Assembly: GCA_019454185.1 (NCBI GenBank)
Contig: CP075368.1
Coordinates: 372,001 to 436,000 of the forward strand
Reading direction: 5' to 3'
DNA: 64,000 nt
Origin: Phycisphaeraceae bacterium
GTDB taxonomy: Bacteria; Planctomycetota; Phycisphaerae; Phycisphaerales; UBA1924
This document shows positions 11,863 to 19,670 of this stretch, piece after piece. The notes under the pieces were generated by a model. The model made no database searches. It was not told where the DNA came from and saw only the letters and a list, made by a program, of their open reading frames with translations. The position numbers and the translations under genes are program-made. The first letter of the stretch is position 1; each line of letters begins with the position of its first letter.

Positions 11863-13278
11863 ATGCGTCACTATGACCTGTGCGTGATCGGGAGCGGGCC
11901 TGCCGGGCAGAAGGCGGCCATTCAGGCGGCGAAGCTCGGGAAGAAGGTGTGTGTCGTTGAGCGGCACGATATCGGCGGGGTAGCGATCAACACGGGGACG
12001 ATTCCGTCGAAGGCGCTGCGTGAGGCGATTCTGTGCGCTGTGGGACGAGCGACGCCGGTTCCTGCGATGGGCGACTTCCGCGAGGCGCATGGGCACGTCA
12101 CGCTGCCGAAGTTGATCGCGTCTTGCCAGCAGGTGATCCGCGCTGAGGTGGAGATTGTGAGGCGGCACTTTGAGCGGAACGGGATCGATTCGATCCAGGG
12201 CCAGGGGAGGTTCGTCGATCCGCACACGGTTGAGGTGACGAAGAAGCATTCGGTGGAGCTGATCCACTCGGATTTCGTGATTGTGGCGACGGGGACTCGG
12301 CCGGCGCGTGCGCCGGGTGTTGAGTTCGACACGACGGACATCATCACGTCGGACGAGTTGCTCGGGCTCGAGACGCTGCCTCACTCGATGATCGTGGTTG
12401 GAGGGGGCGTGATCGGGACGGAGTATGCGTCGATGCTGTGCGCCCTGGGCGTGAAGGTGACGCTGATCGAGGGGCGTGGGAGGTTGCTGGACTTTGTGGA
12501 TGCGGAGATCACGGAGGCGCTTCAGTACCATCTGAGGCAGGCGGGGGTGACGCTGCGGATGGGCGAGAAGGTGGTGAAGATCCAGCGGATTGCGCCGCCT
12601 CCGGGGGCGAGAGCGAGCAATGAGTACATGGTGGAGGCGACGCTCGAGAGCGGGAAGACGCTGCGTGCTGATAGTCTGTTGTACTGCGTGGGGAGGCAGG
12701 GGTGTACGGAGGAGTTGGACCTTGAGAAGGCGGGACTGAAGGCGGATGATCGCGGGCGGATCAGGGTCAACGAGCACTTCCAGACGTCGGTCGGGCATAT
12801 TTATGCTGCGGGGGATGTGATCGGATTCCCCGCGCTCGCTTCGACGAGCATGGAGCAGGGGCGGGTCGCGGCGTGCCACATGTTCGGCGAGCGGTACGAG
12901 CAGGTGCACGATCTGCTGCCTTACGGGATCTATGCGATACCTGAGATCTCAATGGTTGGCTGGACCGAGGAGCGGTTGACGAAGGATGAGATCCCGTATG
13001 AGAGCGGGGTCGCGCAGTATCGCGAGATCGCGAGGGGGCAGTTGCTGGGTGACGAGATCGGGATGCTGAAGCTCCTGATTCACCAAGAGAGCCACGTGAT
13101 CCTGGGTGTGCACATCATCGGGACCGGTGCGACGGAGTTGGTGCACATCGGGCAGACGGCGATGGCGTTCAATGCCACGGTGGAGTATCTGGTGAACGCG
13201 GTGTTCAACTATCCGACGCTTGCGGAGTGTTACAAGGTCGCGGCGCTGAACGGGCTGAACAAGCTGCGGAGCGTGTGA
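11863..13278 (+). CDS. sthA: soluble pyridine nucleotide transhydrogenase (SthA-like)
   Basis: FAD flavoprotein of 471 aa that interconverts NADH and NADPH pools. The FAD site is YDLCVIGSGPAGQKAA at the N-terminus and the NAD(P) site is IVVGGGVIGTEYASM near residue 180. The disulfide region of the related lipoamide and mercuric reductases is replaced by GGVAINTGTIPSKALRE, with no redox cysteines; this absence is diagnostic of SthA. A second FAD motif is VGHIYAAGDVIGFPALAS. The start chosen is 11863, where family members begin; an in-frame ATG at 11833 would add 10 residues. The gene is divergent from alaS and 51 bp before holB. Confidence 0.9.
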   Translation: MRHYDLCVIGSGPAGQKAAIQAAKLGKKVCVVERHDIGGVAINTGTIPSKALREAILCAVGRATPVPAMGDFREAHGHVTLPKLIASCQQVIRAEVEIVRRHFERNGIDSIQGQGRFVDPHTVEVTKKHSVELIHSDFVIVATGTRPARAPGVEFDTTDIITSDELLGLETLPHSMIVVGGGVIGTEYASMLCALGVKVTLIEGRGRLLDFVDAEITEALQYHLRQAGVTLRMGEKVVKIQRIAPPPGARASNEYMVEATLESGKTLRADSLLYCVGRQGCTEELDLEKAGLKADDRGRIRVNEHFQTSVGHIYAAGDVIGFPALASTSMEQGRVAACHMFGERYEQVHDLLPYGIYAIPEISMVGWTEERLTKDEIPYESGVAQYREIARGQLLGDEIGMLKLLIHQESHVILGVHIIGTGATELVHIGQTAMAFNATVEYLVNAVFNYPTLAECYKVAALNGLNKLRSV

Positions 13279-13317
13279 GCGGGGCGGTGCCGGGAGCGGC
13301 TGTGCGCGGAATGGTGC

Positions 13318-13323
13318 TACGCT
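13318..13323 (+). promoter_or_regulatory. TACGCT -10 hexamer of holB, leaderless type
   Basis: TACGCT ends 6 nt before the holB ATG and no Shine-Dalgarno is present. Confidence 0.5.
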
Positions 13324-13329
13324 GAGCGC

Positions 13330-14556
13330 ATGGCGAAGAAGGCCTCAGGATCTGGTGCGAGCGCGGGGGCTTCGAGGGCCGCTCCGAAGGCGGGCGCGAA
13401 GCGTGCGTCGAGAGGGCGTGGTGGGGATGCGGAGCAGGAGCTTGCGGCGATTGTGGTGCCACGTCCGAGGCCGCTGGATGAGTTGATCGGCCAGGAGCGT
13501 GCGATCTCGGTGCTTGGGGCGGCGTTCACAACCGGACGGCTGCATCACGCGTGGATTTTTGCAGGCCCGAAGGGTGTGGGGAAGTTCATGGCCGCGCTCG
13601 GGTTTGCGGCGGCGGCGTTGGACCCGACGACGCGGGTGGGGGAGGACGGGGTTCCGAGGCCGGATCCGGAGAGCCGCGTGCAGCGGTTGCTGCGGGCGGG
13701 GACGCACCCGGACTTTCATGTGATCGTGAAGGAGCTGGCGAAGTTCAGCGAGGACCGCGAGGTCCGCGAGCGGAAGCAGACGACGATCCCGACTGGTGTG
13801 ACGAAGGAGTACCTGATCGATCCGATCGAGATCTCTGCGACGCTGCACGAGGGCGGGCTTGCGTCGAAGGTGTTCATTGTTGATGAGGCGGAGTTGATGG
13901 ATCCTCGCGGGCAGAATCAGTTGTTGAAGACGCTGGAAGAGCCGCCCGAGGGCTCGCTGCTGATTCTTGTGACTTCGGTGGAGGAGCGGTTGTTGCCGAC
14001 GGTTCGGAGCCGCTGCCAGCGGGTGGGCTTCGGGCCTCTTTCTGATGAGGCGTTGTCGGCGTGGATGCGTGGGAGCGAGGAGTTTGCTTCGGCGAGTGCT
14101 GGAGTTGATCAGCGGACGATGGAGTGGCTGCTGCGGGTGGCGGATGGATCTCCGGGTGTGCTGATGGGTGGTCTGGCTTGTGGGATGGGAGAGTGGGGGC
14201 CGCGGATTCTGCCGATGCTGGAGCGGGTGATGTCGGGTGAGTTTGTGGTCGAACTCGGGCCGGCGATGGCGTCGATTGCGGATGAGATCGCGGCGGCGCA
14301 TGTGTCGGCGAACCCGAACGCGAGCAAGGAGCAGGCGAACAAGGATGCGGGCCGGTTGGTGCTGAGCGTGGCGGCGGAGGGGCTGCGTTGGCGGGTTCGA
14401 TCGGTGGAGGGTGGTGCGCAGCGGCTGGAGCGTGTGTGCGATGCGGTGGATGTGATCCGCGAGGCCGACCGCCTGATGGATGCGAACGTGAGCCTCGCGT
14501 TCCTGATGGAATCGACGGTGGTGGGGATCACGCGTGCGATGTCGATGTCGCGGTGA
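13330..14556 (+). CDS. holB: DNA polymerase III delta-prime subunit
   Basis: Clamp-loader subunit, 408 aa. After a basic Ala/Lys/Gly-rich 35-residue leader comes the AAA+ module: LDELIGQERAISVLGAAFTT, the P-loop GPKGVGKF (79-86, with Phe where an ATPase would have Ser/Thr), SKVFIVDEAELMDPRGQNQL, TLEEPPEGSLLILVT and sensor-type TVRSRCQRVGF. The altered P-loop fits delta-prime, which does not hydrolyse ATP. The cysteine zinc module seen in many homologues is missing; that region reads VGEDGVPRPDPESRV. It converges on fliS with a 15-nt gap. Confidence 0.9.
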   Translation: MAKKASGSGASAGASRAAPKAGAKRASRGRGGDAEQELAAIVVPRPRPLDELIGQERAISVLGAAFTTGRLHHAWIFAGPKGVGKFMAALGFAAAALDPTTRVGEDGVPRPDPESRVQRLLRAGTHPDFHVIVKELAKFSEDREVRERKQTTIPTGVTKEYLIDPIEISATLHEGGLASKVFIVDEAELMDPRGQNQLLKTLEEPPEGSLLILVTSVEERLLPTVRSRCQRVGFGPLSDEALSAWMRGSEEFASASAGVDQRTMEWLLRVADGSPGVLMGGLACGMGEWGPRILPMLERVMSGEFVVELGPAMASIADEIAAAHVSANPNASKEQANKDAGRLVLSVAAEGLRWRVRSVEGGAQRLERVCDAVDVIREADRLMDANVSLAFLMESTVVGITRAMSMSR

Positions 14557-14571
14557 GCGGTTGCGACTGGT

Positions 14572-15024
14572 TCAGCCCTGGGCTGCGAGGGCGGCGTGCT
14601 CGGAGGCGGGTGTGCGGCCTGCGGCCTCTCTTTCGGCGCGGACCTTCTGCATGGCCATCTGCCATGTCTCGCGCTCGAACTCGATGAGGCCGAGGACCTT
14701 ACCGAGGCGCTTGACGTCGCGGGAGAATGAGGCGTCGACGAGTTCGGCGTAGAGGAACGAGTAGAGCGACTGGACACGCTCGACGAGTTCGGGGGCCTGC
14801 TCGGGTCGGACACCGGTGAGCAGTTCCATGATGATCGCGCGGCACTGCGAGATGCCGTTGAAGGATCGTTCGTAGTCCTTGGCTTCGAGGCCGTCGATTC
14901 CCTGGCGGAGGAAGCGTGCGGCTCCGTCGAGGAGCATCAGGCGGAGCTCCTCGGGGCTTGCGGTCATGACCCTGGTCTTGAGGTAGGCGTTGGCCTGAGT
15001 CGAGAGGGTTTGTGTGGCGGTCAT
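14572..15024 (-). CDS. fliS: flagellar export chaperone FliS
   Basis: Cytoplasmic chaperone (150 aa) that holds flagellin before export. The family pattern is clear: NAYLKTRVMTASPEELRLML, DGAARFLRQGIDGLEAKDYE, then RAIIMELLTGVRPEQAPELV and LYSFLYAELVDASFSRDVKR. The start at 15024 (MTATQTLSTQ) matches family length. It lies 92 bp downstream of fliD on the same strand, the standard fliD-fliS arrangement. Confidence 0.93.
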   Translation of the reverse strand: MTATQTLSTQANAYLKTRVMTASPEELRLMLLDGAARFLRQGIDGLEAKDYERSFNGISQCRAIIMELLTGVRPEQAPELVERVQSLYSFLYAELVDASFSRDVKRLGKVLGLIEFERETWQMAMQKVRAEREAAGRTPASEHAALAAQG

Positions 15025-15116
15025 GAGGTGCTTATCGGCGGTTGGGGGGGGCGGGTTGAGCGGGAGGGTCTGGTGGTGCGGCGCGTGTTCTGCGCGTTGA
15101 TACATGAGGTGCGGGA

Positions 15117-17981
15117 TTATCCGAGGAGGCCGATCTGTGAGATCGCGCTCTGCTGGGATTGGAGCTGCGCGATGGCCTGCTCCATGGCGACGAACTGGGC
15201 CTGGAGGACCTGCCTGCGTGAGGCGAGCCGAACGTCGATCTCGGCGATGCGTTTGTTCTGGAACTCGATCTGGGTGTCGATGGAGCGTTTGCGGCCGGTG
15301 AGGATGCCGCTGACGGAGTCGATGTAGGTGTTTGCGAGGCGTTCGATCTTTCCTGCGAGTCCGAGGACTGTGAACGGTCCCTCGGGGTTCTGGATCTTGA
15401 CCTTGATGCCGTTGCCGAGGTCTTCGTACTGCTCGGCGTCGCCCTGTGTGTATCCGGCGAGGACCTGCTCGACGGAGGCGGGGTCGGTGGCGAGGGCGTT
15501 TCTGAGGCGTTCTTCGTCGAGTTCGAGGCGTGAGCCGGAGCCGACGCGGACGCCGAGATCGGCGAGATCGTCGTATGTGCCGGAGGCACCGATCGCTTTG
15601 CTCTGGATGGTGGTGAGGAGACTGCGGCGGAGCGACTGCGAGGTCTGGTCGCCGAGGAGCGCGCCCTTGGTCTTGGTCTCCTGGTTGTACTTGCTCTGAT
15701 CGTCGATTCGCGTGAGGACGGTGTTGAACGCGTCGATGAAGGCGCGGATCTCCGTGACGATGGAGTCGGTGTTCTGCGAGACGGAGATGCGGACCGGGTT
15801 CTCGGAGACGCCGACGGCGTCGATCGTGAGCCCGGTGACGACGTTCGAGAAGGTGTTGCTGGAGCTGGTGAGGAGCAGGCCGCTGGCGGCGTTGGAGCCG
15901 CCGAAGATGATGCGGGCGTCGCTGCCTTTGTCGATGGTGCTGAGTCCGAGGTCGAGGGTTCCGCTGTCGAAGAGGACGCGGCCTGCGCTGCCGCTGGTCT
16001 TTGAGGTGAGCGAGAGTCGGAAGGGCTTTGAGCCGGTGCCGTCGTTGACGATCGACGCGGCGAGCTGGATGCCTGCGGAGTTGATCTTGTTGGCGACATC
16101 CTGGAGGGTGTCGTCGGCGTCGATCTCGACGGTGCGCTCGTATGAGCCGTCGATCTTGTTCTCCGGGCCGACGTCCTTGGCTTCGCCGGCGATGCGGAGT
16201 GCGGCGGCAACGCCGCCGGAGCGGTCGGTGATCTTGATCTTGGAGGATCCCGGTGTTTGTCCGTCGGGGATGTTCTCGTAGATCTCGATGCCGTCGCCGT
16301 TTGCGTTGATGCGTGCGCGGACGCGGAGGCCTGCGCCGGATGCGCTTGAGTTGATCTCGGCGATGAGTTGGCCGACGTTCTTGGTGTCGGTGCCGATGTC
16401 GATGTCTACGGTGCCGCCGGTGGAGTCGCGGATCTCGAAGACGCCGGTGCCGATGCCCTTGCCCTGGTTGAGCGTGGAGACGAGTGTGGAGGCGGTGACG
16501 TAGGCGTGCTGGAGGTTCTTGCCAGAGACGGTTGCGGCGCTTGTGCCTGTGGTGTCGATGCCGAGCGAGGTCGCGGCTGCGCCGGAGATGATGAGTTGGC
16601 TGCTGCCTGTGGTGTTGTCCTTGATCTGGAGCCCGGTGCCCGAGGCGTTCATGGTGACGGAGACCTTGGGTCCTCCGCCGGCGAGCGTGCCCGAGGCGTT
16701 CTGGATCGCGGAGATGATGTCGTCGATGGTGCTGTCGGCGGCGAGGGTGAGGTTGAATGTCGAGCCGTCGCGGAGGGTGAAATCGATTGCTCCGTCGGAG
16801 CCGAGTCCGGAGCCGCCGTTGATGTTGCGGGTGAGCGTGCTGTTCATGCCGGCGAGGACGCGCGAGCCGGTGAGCGTGCCTGTGGCGGGCGAGGGGGTGA
16901 GGATGCCGAGGTCTTTGGCGGTGGAGCCGGAGCCGGTCTCGGTGATTGCGATCGTGCGTGTGCCCTGGTCGTCGATGATCTGGAGGCGTGAGCCGTCCGG
17001 CGCGATCGAGGCCTGGATATCAGCGAATCCGGCGGCGGCGAGGGCCTCGTTGATTCGTGTGAGGACCTGGCCGACGGTGGAGGCGGCGCCTTCGGTCTGT
17101 GTGCCTCCGGAGTTGTACTTTGGTCCGATGTTCACCTGGACGTTTGTGGAGCCGTCGATGGTGATCCGGAAGTCTGAGCGTGCGGCACCGATCGCGTCCG
17201 AGATGAAGACGCCGTTGCCGTCGTTGAGCGAGCCGAGTGCGGTGTCTTCGCCGATCGAGTAGACGATTGCACCCGCGATGCTGCCGGTTCCTGTGCCCGC
17301 GATGCCGAGACTGGTTGCGGTTGTGGAGCCGACGGCGTCGGCGACGGTGATTGAGCCGCCGGCCTTGTCGGAGATGACGAATCTGCCGCCCTCGACGCGA
17401 GCGGTGACTGCGAGCCCGCTTGCGCCGTTGATCGCGTCGAGGACTTCGGAGACTGTGCCGGCGGTAGAGAGATCGATTGTCTGTGTGCCGCCGACGGAGT
17501 CGGTGACGACGATTTTGCCTCTTGTGACACCGTTGCCGCCGTTGAGATCGGCGAGCGCGGTGTCGCGCACAAGGCCGCCGGCGGCGGTCTCGAAGGTGAG
17601 GGTTGTGGCGCCGACGGACGTTGAGTCCTTGTTGGCGAATCCCTTTGAGAGCATCTGCTGCGTGCTCACGAGCCGATCGACGATGAACTGATAGGTTCCC
17701 TGTGCGGCCGAGTTGGAGGCGGTCGCCTTGAGCACGGAGCCATCGCTGGTGGTGGCCTGTTTGCTCTGGAGTGTCTTGGCGGTGCGGAACTTGTTGGCGA
17801 TGGTCTTGAGTGCGCTCAGACGAGAGTTGAGGTCGAGGTAGGCGGTCTGCTGGAGCTGCAACCCGAAGACGCGCGACTGCGCGAACTGCTTGGGCTTGGC
17901 CTCGATGCTGAGCATCTGGTTGATGAGTGAGCCGGTGTTGATGCCGCTGATGAGTCCAACGCCGGTGGATATGCCTGACAT
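15117..17981 (-). CDS. fliD: flagellar filament-capping protein FliD, unusually long
   Basis: Filament cap (hook-associated protein 2), 954 aa against about 470 in E. coli. The N-terminal FliD domain is SGISTGVGLISGINTGSLIN, followed by a helix ending AKTLQSKQATTS. The middle is a series of Flagellin-IN-like modules (LSTAGTVSEVLDAINGASGL, NLTLAADSTIDDIISAIQNA, DIDIGTDTKNVGQLIAEINS, DADDTLQDVANKINSAG), about five copies, which explains the length. The C-terminal FliD domain includes FIDAFNTVLTRIDDQSKYNQ, GALLGDQTSQSLRRSLL and a final coiled coil, QIEFQNKRIAEIDVRLASRR. CAGGAGGGATCGCC provides a strong SD. Secreted through the flagellar type III system. Confidence 0.95.
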   Translation of the reverse strand: MSGISTGVGLISGINTGSLINQMLSIEAKPKQFAQSRVFGLQLQQTAYLDLNSRLSALKTIANKFRTAKTLQSKQATTSDGSVLKATASNSAAQGTYQFIVDRLVSTQQMLSKGFANKDSTSVGATTLTFETAAGGLVRDTALADLNGGNGVTRGKIVVTDSVGGTQTIDLSTAGTVSEVLDAINGASGLAVTARVEGGRFVISDKAGGSITVADAVGSTTATSLGIAGTGTGSIAGAIVYSIGEDTALGSLNDGNGVFISDAIGAARSDFRITIDGSTNVQVNIGPKYNSGGTQTEGAASTVGQVLTRINEALAAAGFADIQASIAPDGSRLQIIDDQGTRTIAITETGSGSTAKDLGILTPSPATGTLTGSRVLAGMNSTLTRNINGGSGLGSDGAIDFTLRDGSTFNLTLAADSTIDDIISAIQNASGTLAGGGPKVSVTMNASGTGLQIKDNTTGSSQLIISGAAATSLGIDTTGTSAATVSGKNLQHAYVTASTLVSTLNQGKGIGTGVFEIRDSTGGTVDIDIGTDTKNVGQLIAEINSSASGAGLRVRARINANGDGIEIYENIPDGQTPGSSKIKITDRSGGVAAALRIAGEAKDVGPENKIDGSYERTVEIDADDTLQDVANKINSAGIQLAASIVNDGTGSKPFRLSLTSKTSGSAGRVLFDSGTLDLGLSTIDKGSDARIIFGGSNAASGLLLTSSSNTFSNVVTGLTIDAVGVSENPVRISVSQNTDSIVTEIRAFIDAFNTVLTRIDDQSKYNQETKTKGALLGDQTSQSLRRSLLTTIQSKAIGASGTYDDLADLGVRVGSGSRLELDEERLRNALATDPASVEQVLAGYTQGDAEQYEDLGNGIKVKIQNPEGPFTVLGLAGKIERLANTYIDSVSGILTGRKRSIDTQIEFQNKRIAEIDVRLASRRQVLQAQFVAMEQAIAQLQSQQSAISQIGLLG

Positions 17982-18006
17982 GGCGATCCCTCCTGGTCAG
18001 GGAACT

Positions 18007-18022
18007 GGCAAGCGGAGCGCCA
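18007..18022 (-). promoter_or_regulatory. sigma-54-like -24/-12 promoter of fliD
   Basis: On the minus strand TGGCGCTCCGCTTGCC matches the sigma-54 consensus TGGCACGN4TTGCW at the invariant GG and GC with correct spacing. A start about 12 nt downstream would leave a leader of roughly 14 nt carrying the GGAGG ribosome site of fliD. Confidence 0.55.
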
Positions 18023-18171
18023 GGCCTTCACTGGGCCTTGAATCGGCGTTCCGATACCCTTATCTCCATGCCTCGCGGCGAGTTGGCTCGAAGTGCGTGA
18101 GGTGGGAAGCGGTGCGCTTCTCAAGGCACAATTTGCGCGTCGGGGCTTGGAGATTCGGGAGAGGGGCTGTC

Positions 18172-18184
18172 GCACACCGTGTGC
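18172..18184. promoter_or_regulatory. 13-bp palindrome, candidate enhancer site for the fliD promoter
   Basis: GCACACCGTGTGC is a perfect inverted repeat about its central base, lying about 160 bp upstream of the -24/-12 element, a distance typical of sigma-54 activator sites. It overlaps a second weaker TGGCAC-like word. It could instead serve the divergent gene at 18270. Confidence 0.4.
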
Positions 18185-18269
18185 CAGGGCGTGAGAAGTG
18201 CGAACACAACGCGAGCGCGCCCGTACTGAAGGCCGATAGCATCTGGGGGATGGAGCGTGTGACCAGATT

Positions 18270-18956
18270 ATGAATGAGCCGATGTTGCCAGTTGATCCGC
18301 CTCCGATGCCGCGTGCCTTGCGGGGCGTTGTGCTTGTCGGGAGCGCCGGGGTTCTGTTGAGCGCGGCGGCTGGTGTCTATGTGACGCTGAGCGCGGATCC
18401 ATCCCCACAGTGGGGGACATTTGGATACGAGGTCGTGATCGCGGCCTCTGCGGTGTTCGGCGTGTTGCTCGGCCTCGGTCGATATCGTGCCGGGAGCGGG
18501 CTTTGTGCTGGTCTTGTTGCGTTGGCTTGGTTTGTGGGTACGGGGATGGGGCGGTTGCCATTTCACTCTTCACCACGGGGTGTGGTGACTGATCCGTGGT
18601 TTGTGGGGCGTGCGGCGGCGGCGGCGATGGTTGCCGGCTCCGGGGCGTTGGCCGTCTTGGCGCGTGATGCGAGGGCTTGGAGGCGTTTGATCGTCGGCGG
18701 GATGCTGCTGGCACCGGTGGGTGCGTTTGTTGTGTACTGGTTCGGGATGGGGGGCGGGTGGCTTGGGAGCACTCAGACCGGTGCCGCCGAGGTGATCAAG
18801 AATTGTGTGCTGTTCGTGGTCGTGCTTGTGCTCGGGGGGCTGTTCTGTTTCGGGGCTGATGCGGTGATACGGGCGTTCGGTTACGGCGTTCCGGCCGGGC
18901 AGCCGGGCGCGCCGGAGTCGGCCACAGCGAAAGGCGCGGATCGCGTCTCCGAATGA
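18270..18956 (+). CDS. multi-pass membrane protein, function unknown
   Basis: Protein of 228 aa with about six hydrophobic segments, among them GVVLVGSAGVLLSAAAGVYV, VVIAASAVFGVLLGLGRY, ARDARAWRRLIVGGMLLAPV and NCVLFVVVLVLGGLFCFGAD. No family is recognised. The tail after the last helix is hydrophilic. It ends 9 nt before the DUF4230 gene, so the pair is probably one operon. No clear SD precedes the ATG; TAGCAT lies 29 nt upstream. The gap back to fliD (about 290 bp) holds the fliD control elements and nothing else recognised. Confidence 0.7.
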   Translation: MNEPMLPVDPPPMPRALRGVVLVGSAGVLLSAAAGVYVTLSADPSPQWGTFGYEVVIAASAVFGVLLGLGRYRAGSGLCAGLVALAWFVGTGMGRLPFHSSPRGVVTDPWFVGRAAAAAMVAGSGALAVLARDARAWRRLIVGGMLLAPVGAFVVYWFGMGGGWLGSTQTGAAEVIKNCVLFVVVLVLGGLFCFGADAVIRAFGYGVPAGQPGAPESATAKGADRVSE

Positions 18957-18965
18957 TCGGGCATC

Positions 18966-19658
18966 ATGCTCGAGATCTGGATTTTCACGCTCGTTCTCGC
19001 GTTCGCCTTTGTTGTGATCGCGTTTCTTGCCGTTCGCGGCCACTTTCGACGTCAGAAGAAGTCGAGTGAGCTGACGACGACGCATATCCGGATGATCACG
19101 GAGCGGGTGCGCCCTGTGGGTCGTCTGGTGGGTCTTGAGGTGTGCGCGAAAGAGATCGTGACCGCGACTGCGGGGATCGGCTGGCTGCCGCCTTTGCTGG
19201 TGAGTCAGGCGAAGATCGCGATGATCTTCCACTTTGAGAAGCAGTACGGGGTGGATCTTTCGAGTCTGGGGCCGGATCGGGTTCGGGAGCGGCGTGATGG
19301 ATCGGTTGAGGTTTGCCTGCCGCCGGTCGAGGGGATGTTGCGTCTGCTGGATGTGACGCCGTATGACATTCAGGACGGGCGTGTGTTCGGGCTTGTGGAT
19401 GTTGTGCCGATGAATGCGGCCCGGCAGACCGCGCTGATGCAGCAGGCGCAGGAGCAGGCGGGGCTTTTGTTCAGGCAGTCGGACGCGAGGTATGTGGAGC
19501 AGGCGAGGCGGAGCATTGAGCGTCAGCTTGAGGCGATCCTTGCGCTCGGTGGGCGTCGGCTTGTGATTGTGTGGGACGAGCGCGAGGCGGAGGCGCGTCA
19601 GCCGTCGGTTCACGACGCGGACTCAGCGGCTGGCGATGTCGCGCGTGTTCCGGCGTGA
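18966..19658 (+). CDS. DUF4230 family membrane-anchored protein
   Basis: Protein of 230 aa with one N-terminal transmembrane helix (IWIFTLVLAFAFVVIAFLAV) and a soluble domain. The core matches the DUF4230 pattern: GWLPPLLVSQAKIAMIFHFE, KQYGVDLSSL, then VEVCLPPVEGMLRLLDVTP. A helical C-terminal part (QTALMQQAQEQAGLLFRQ) follows. Function of the family is not known. It follows the membrane protein at 18270 by 9 nt and converges on the next gene with a 12-nt gap. Confidence 0.75.
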   Translation: MLEIWIFTLVLAFAFVVIAFLAVRGHFRRQKKSSELTTTHIRMITERVRPVGRLVGLEVCAKEIVTATAGIGWLPPLLVSQAKIAMIFHFEKQYGVDLSSLGPDRVRERRDGSVEVCLPPVEGMLRLLDVTPYDIQDGRVFGLVDVVPMNAARQTALMQQAQEQAGLLFRQSDARYVEQARRSIERQLEAILALGGRRLVIVWDEREAEARQPSVHDADSAAGDVARVPA

Positions 19659-19670
19659 GTGGGTGGTTGA

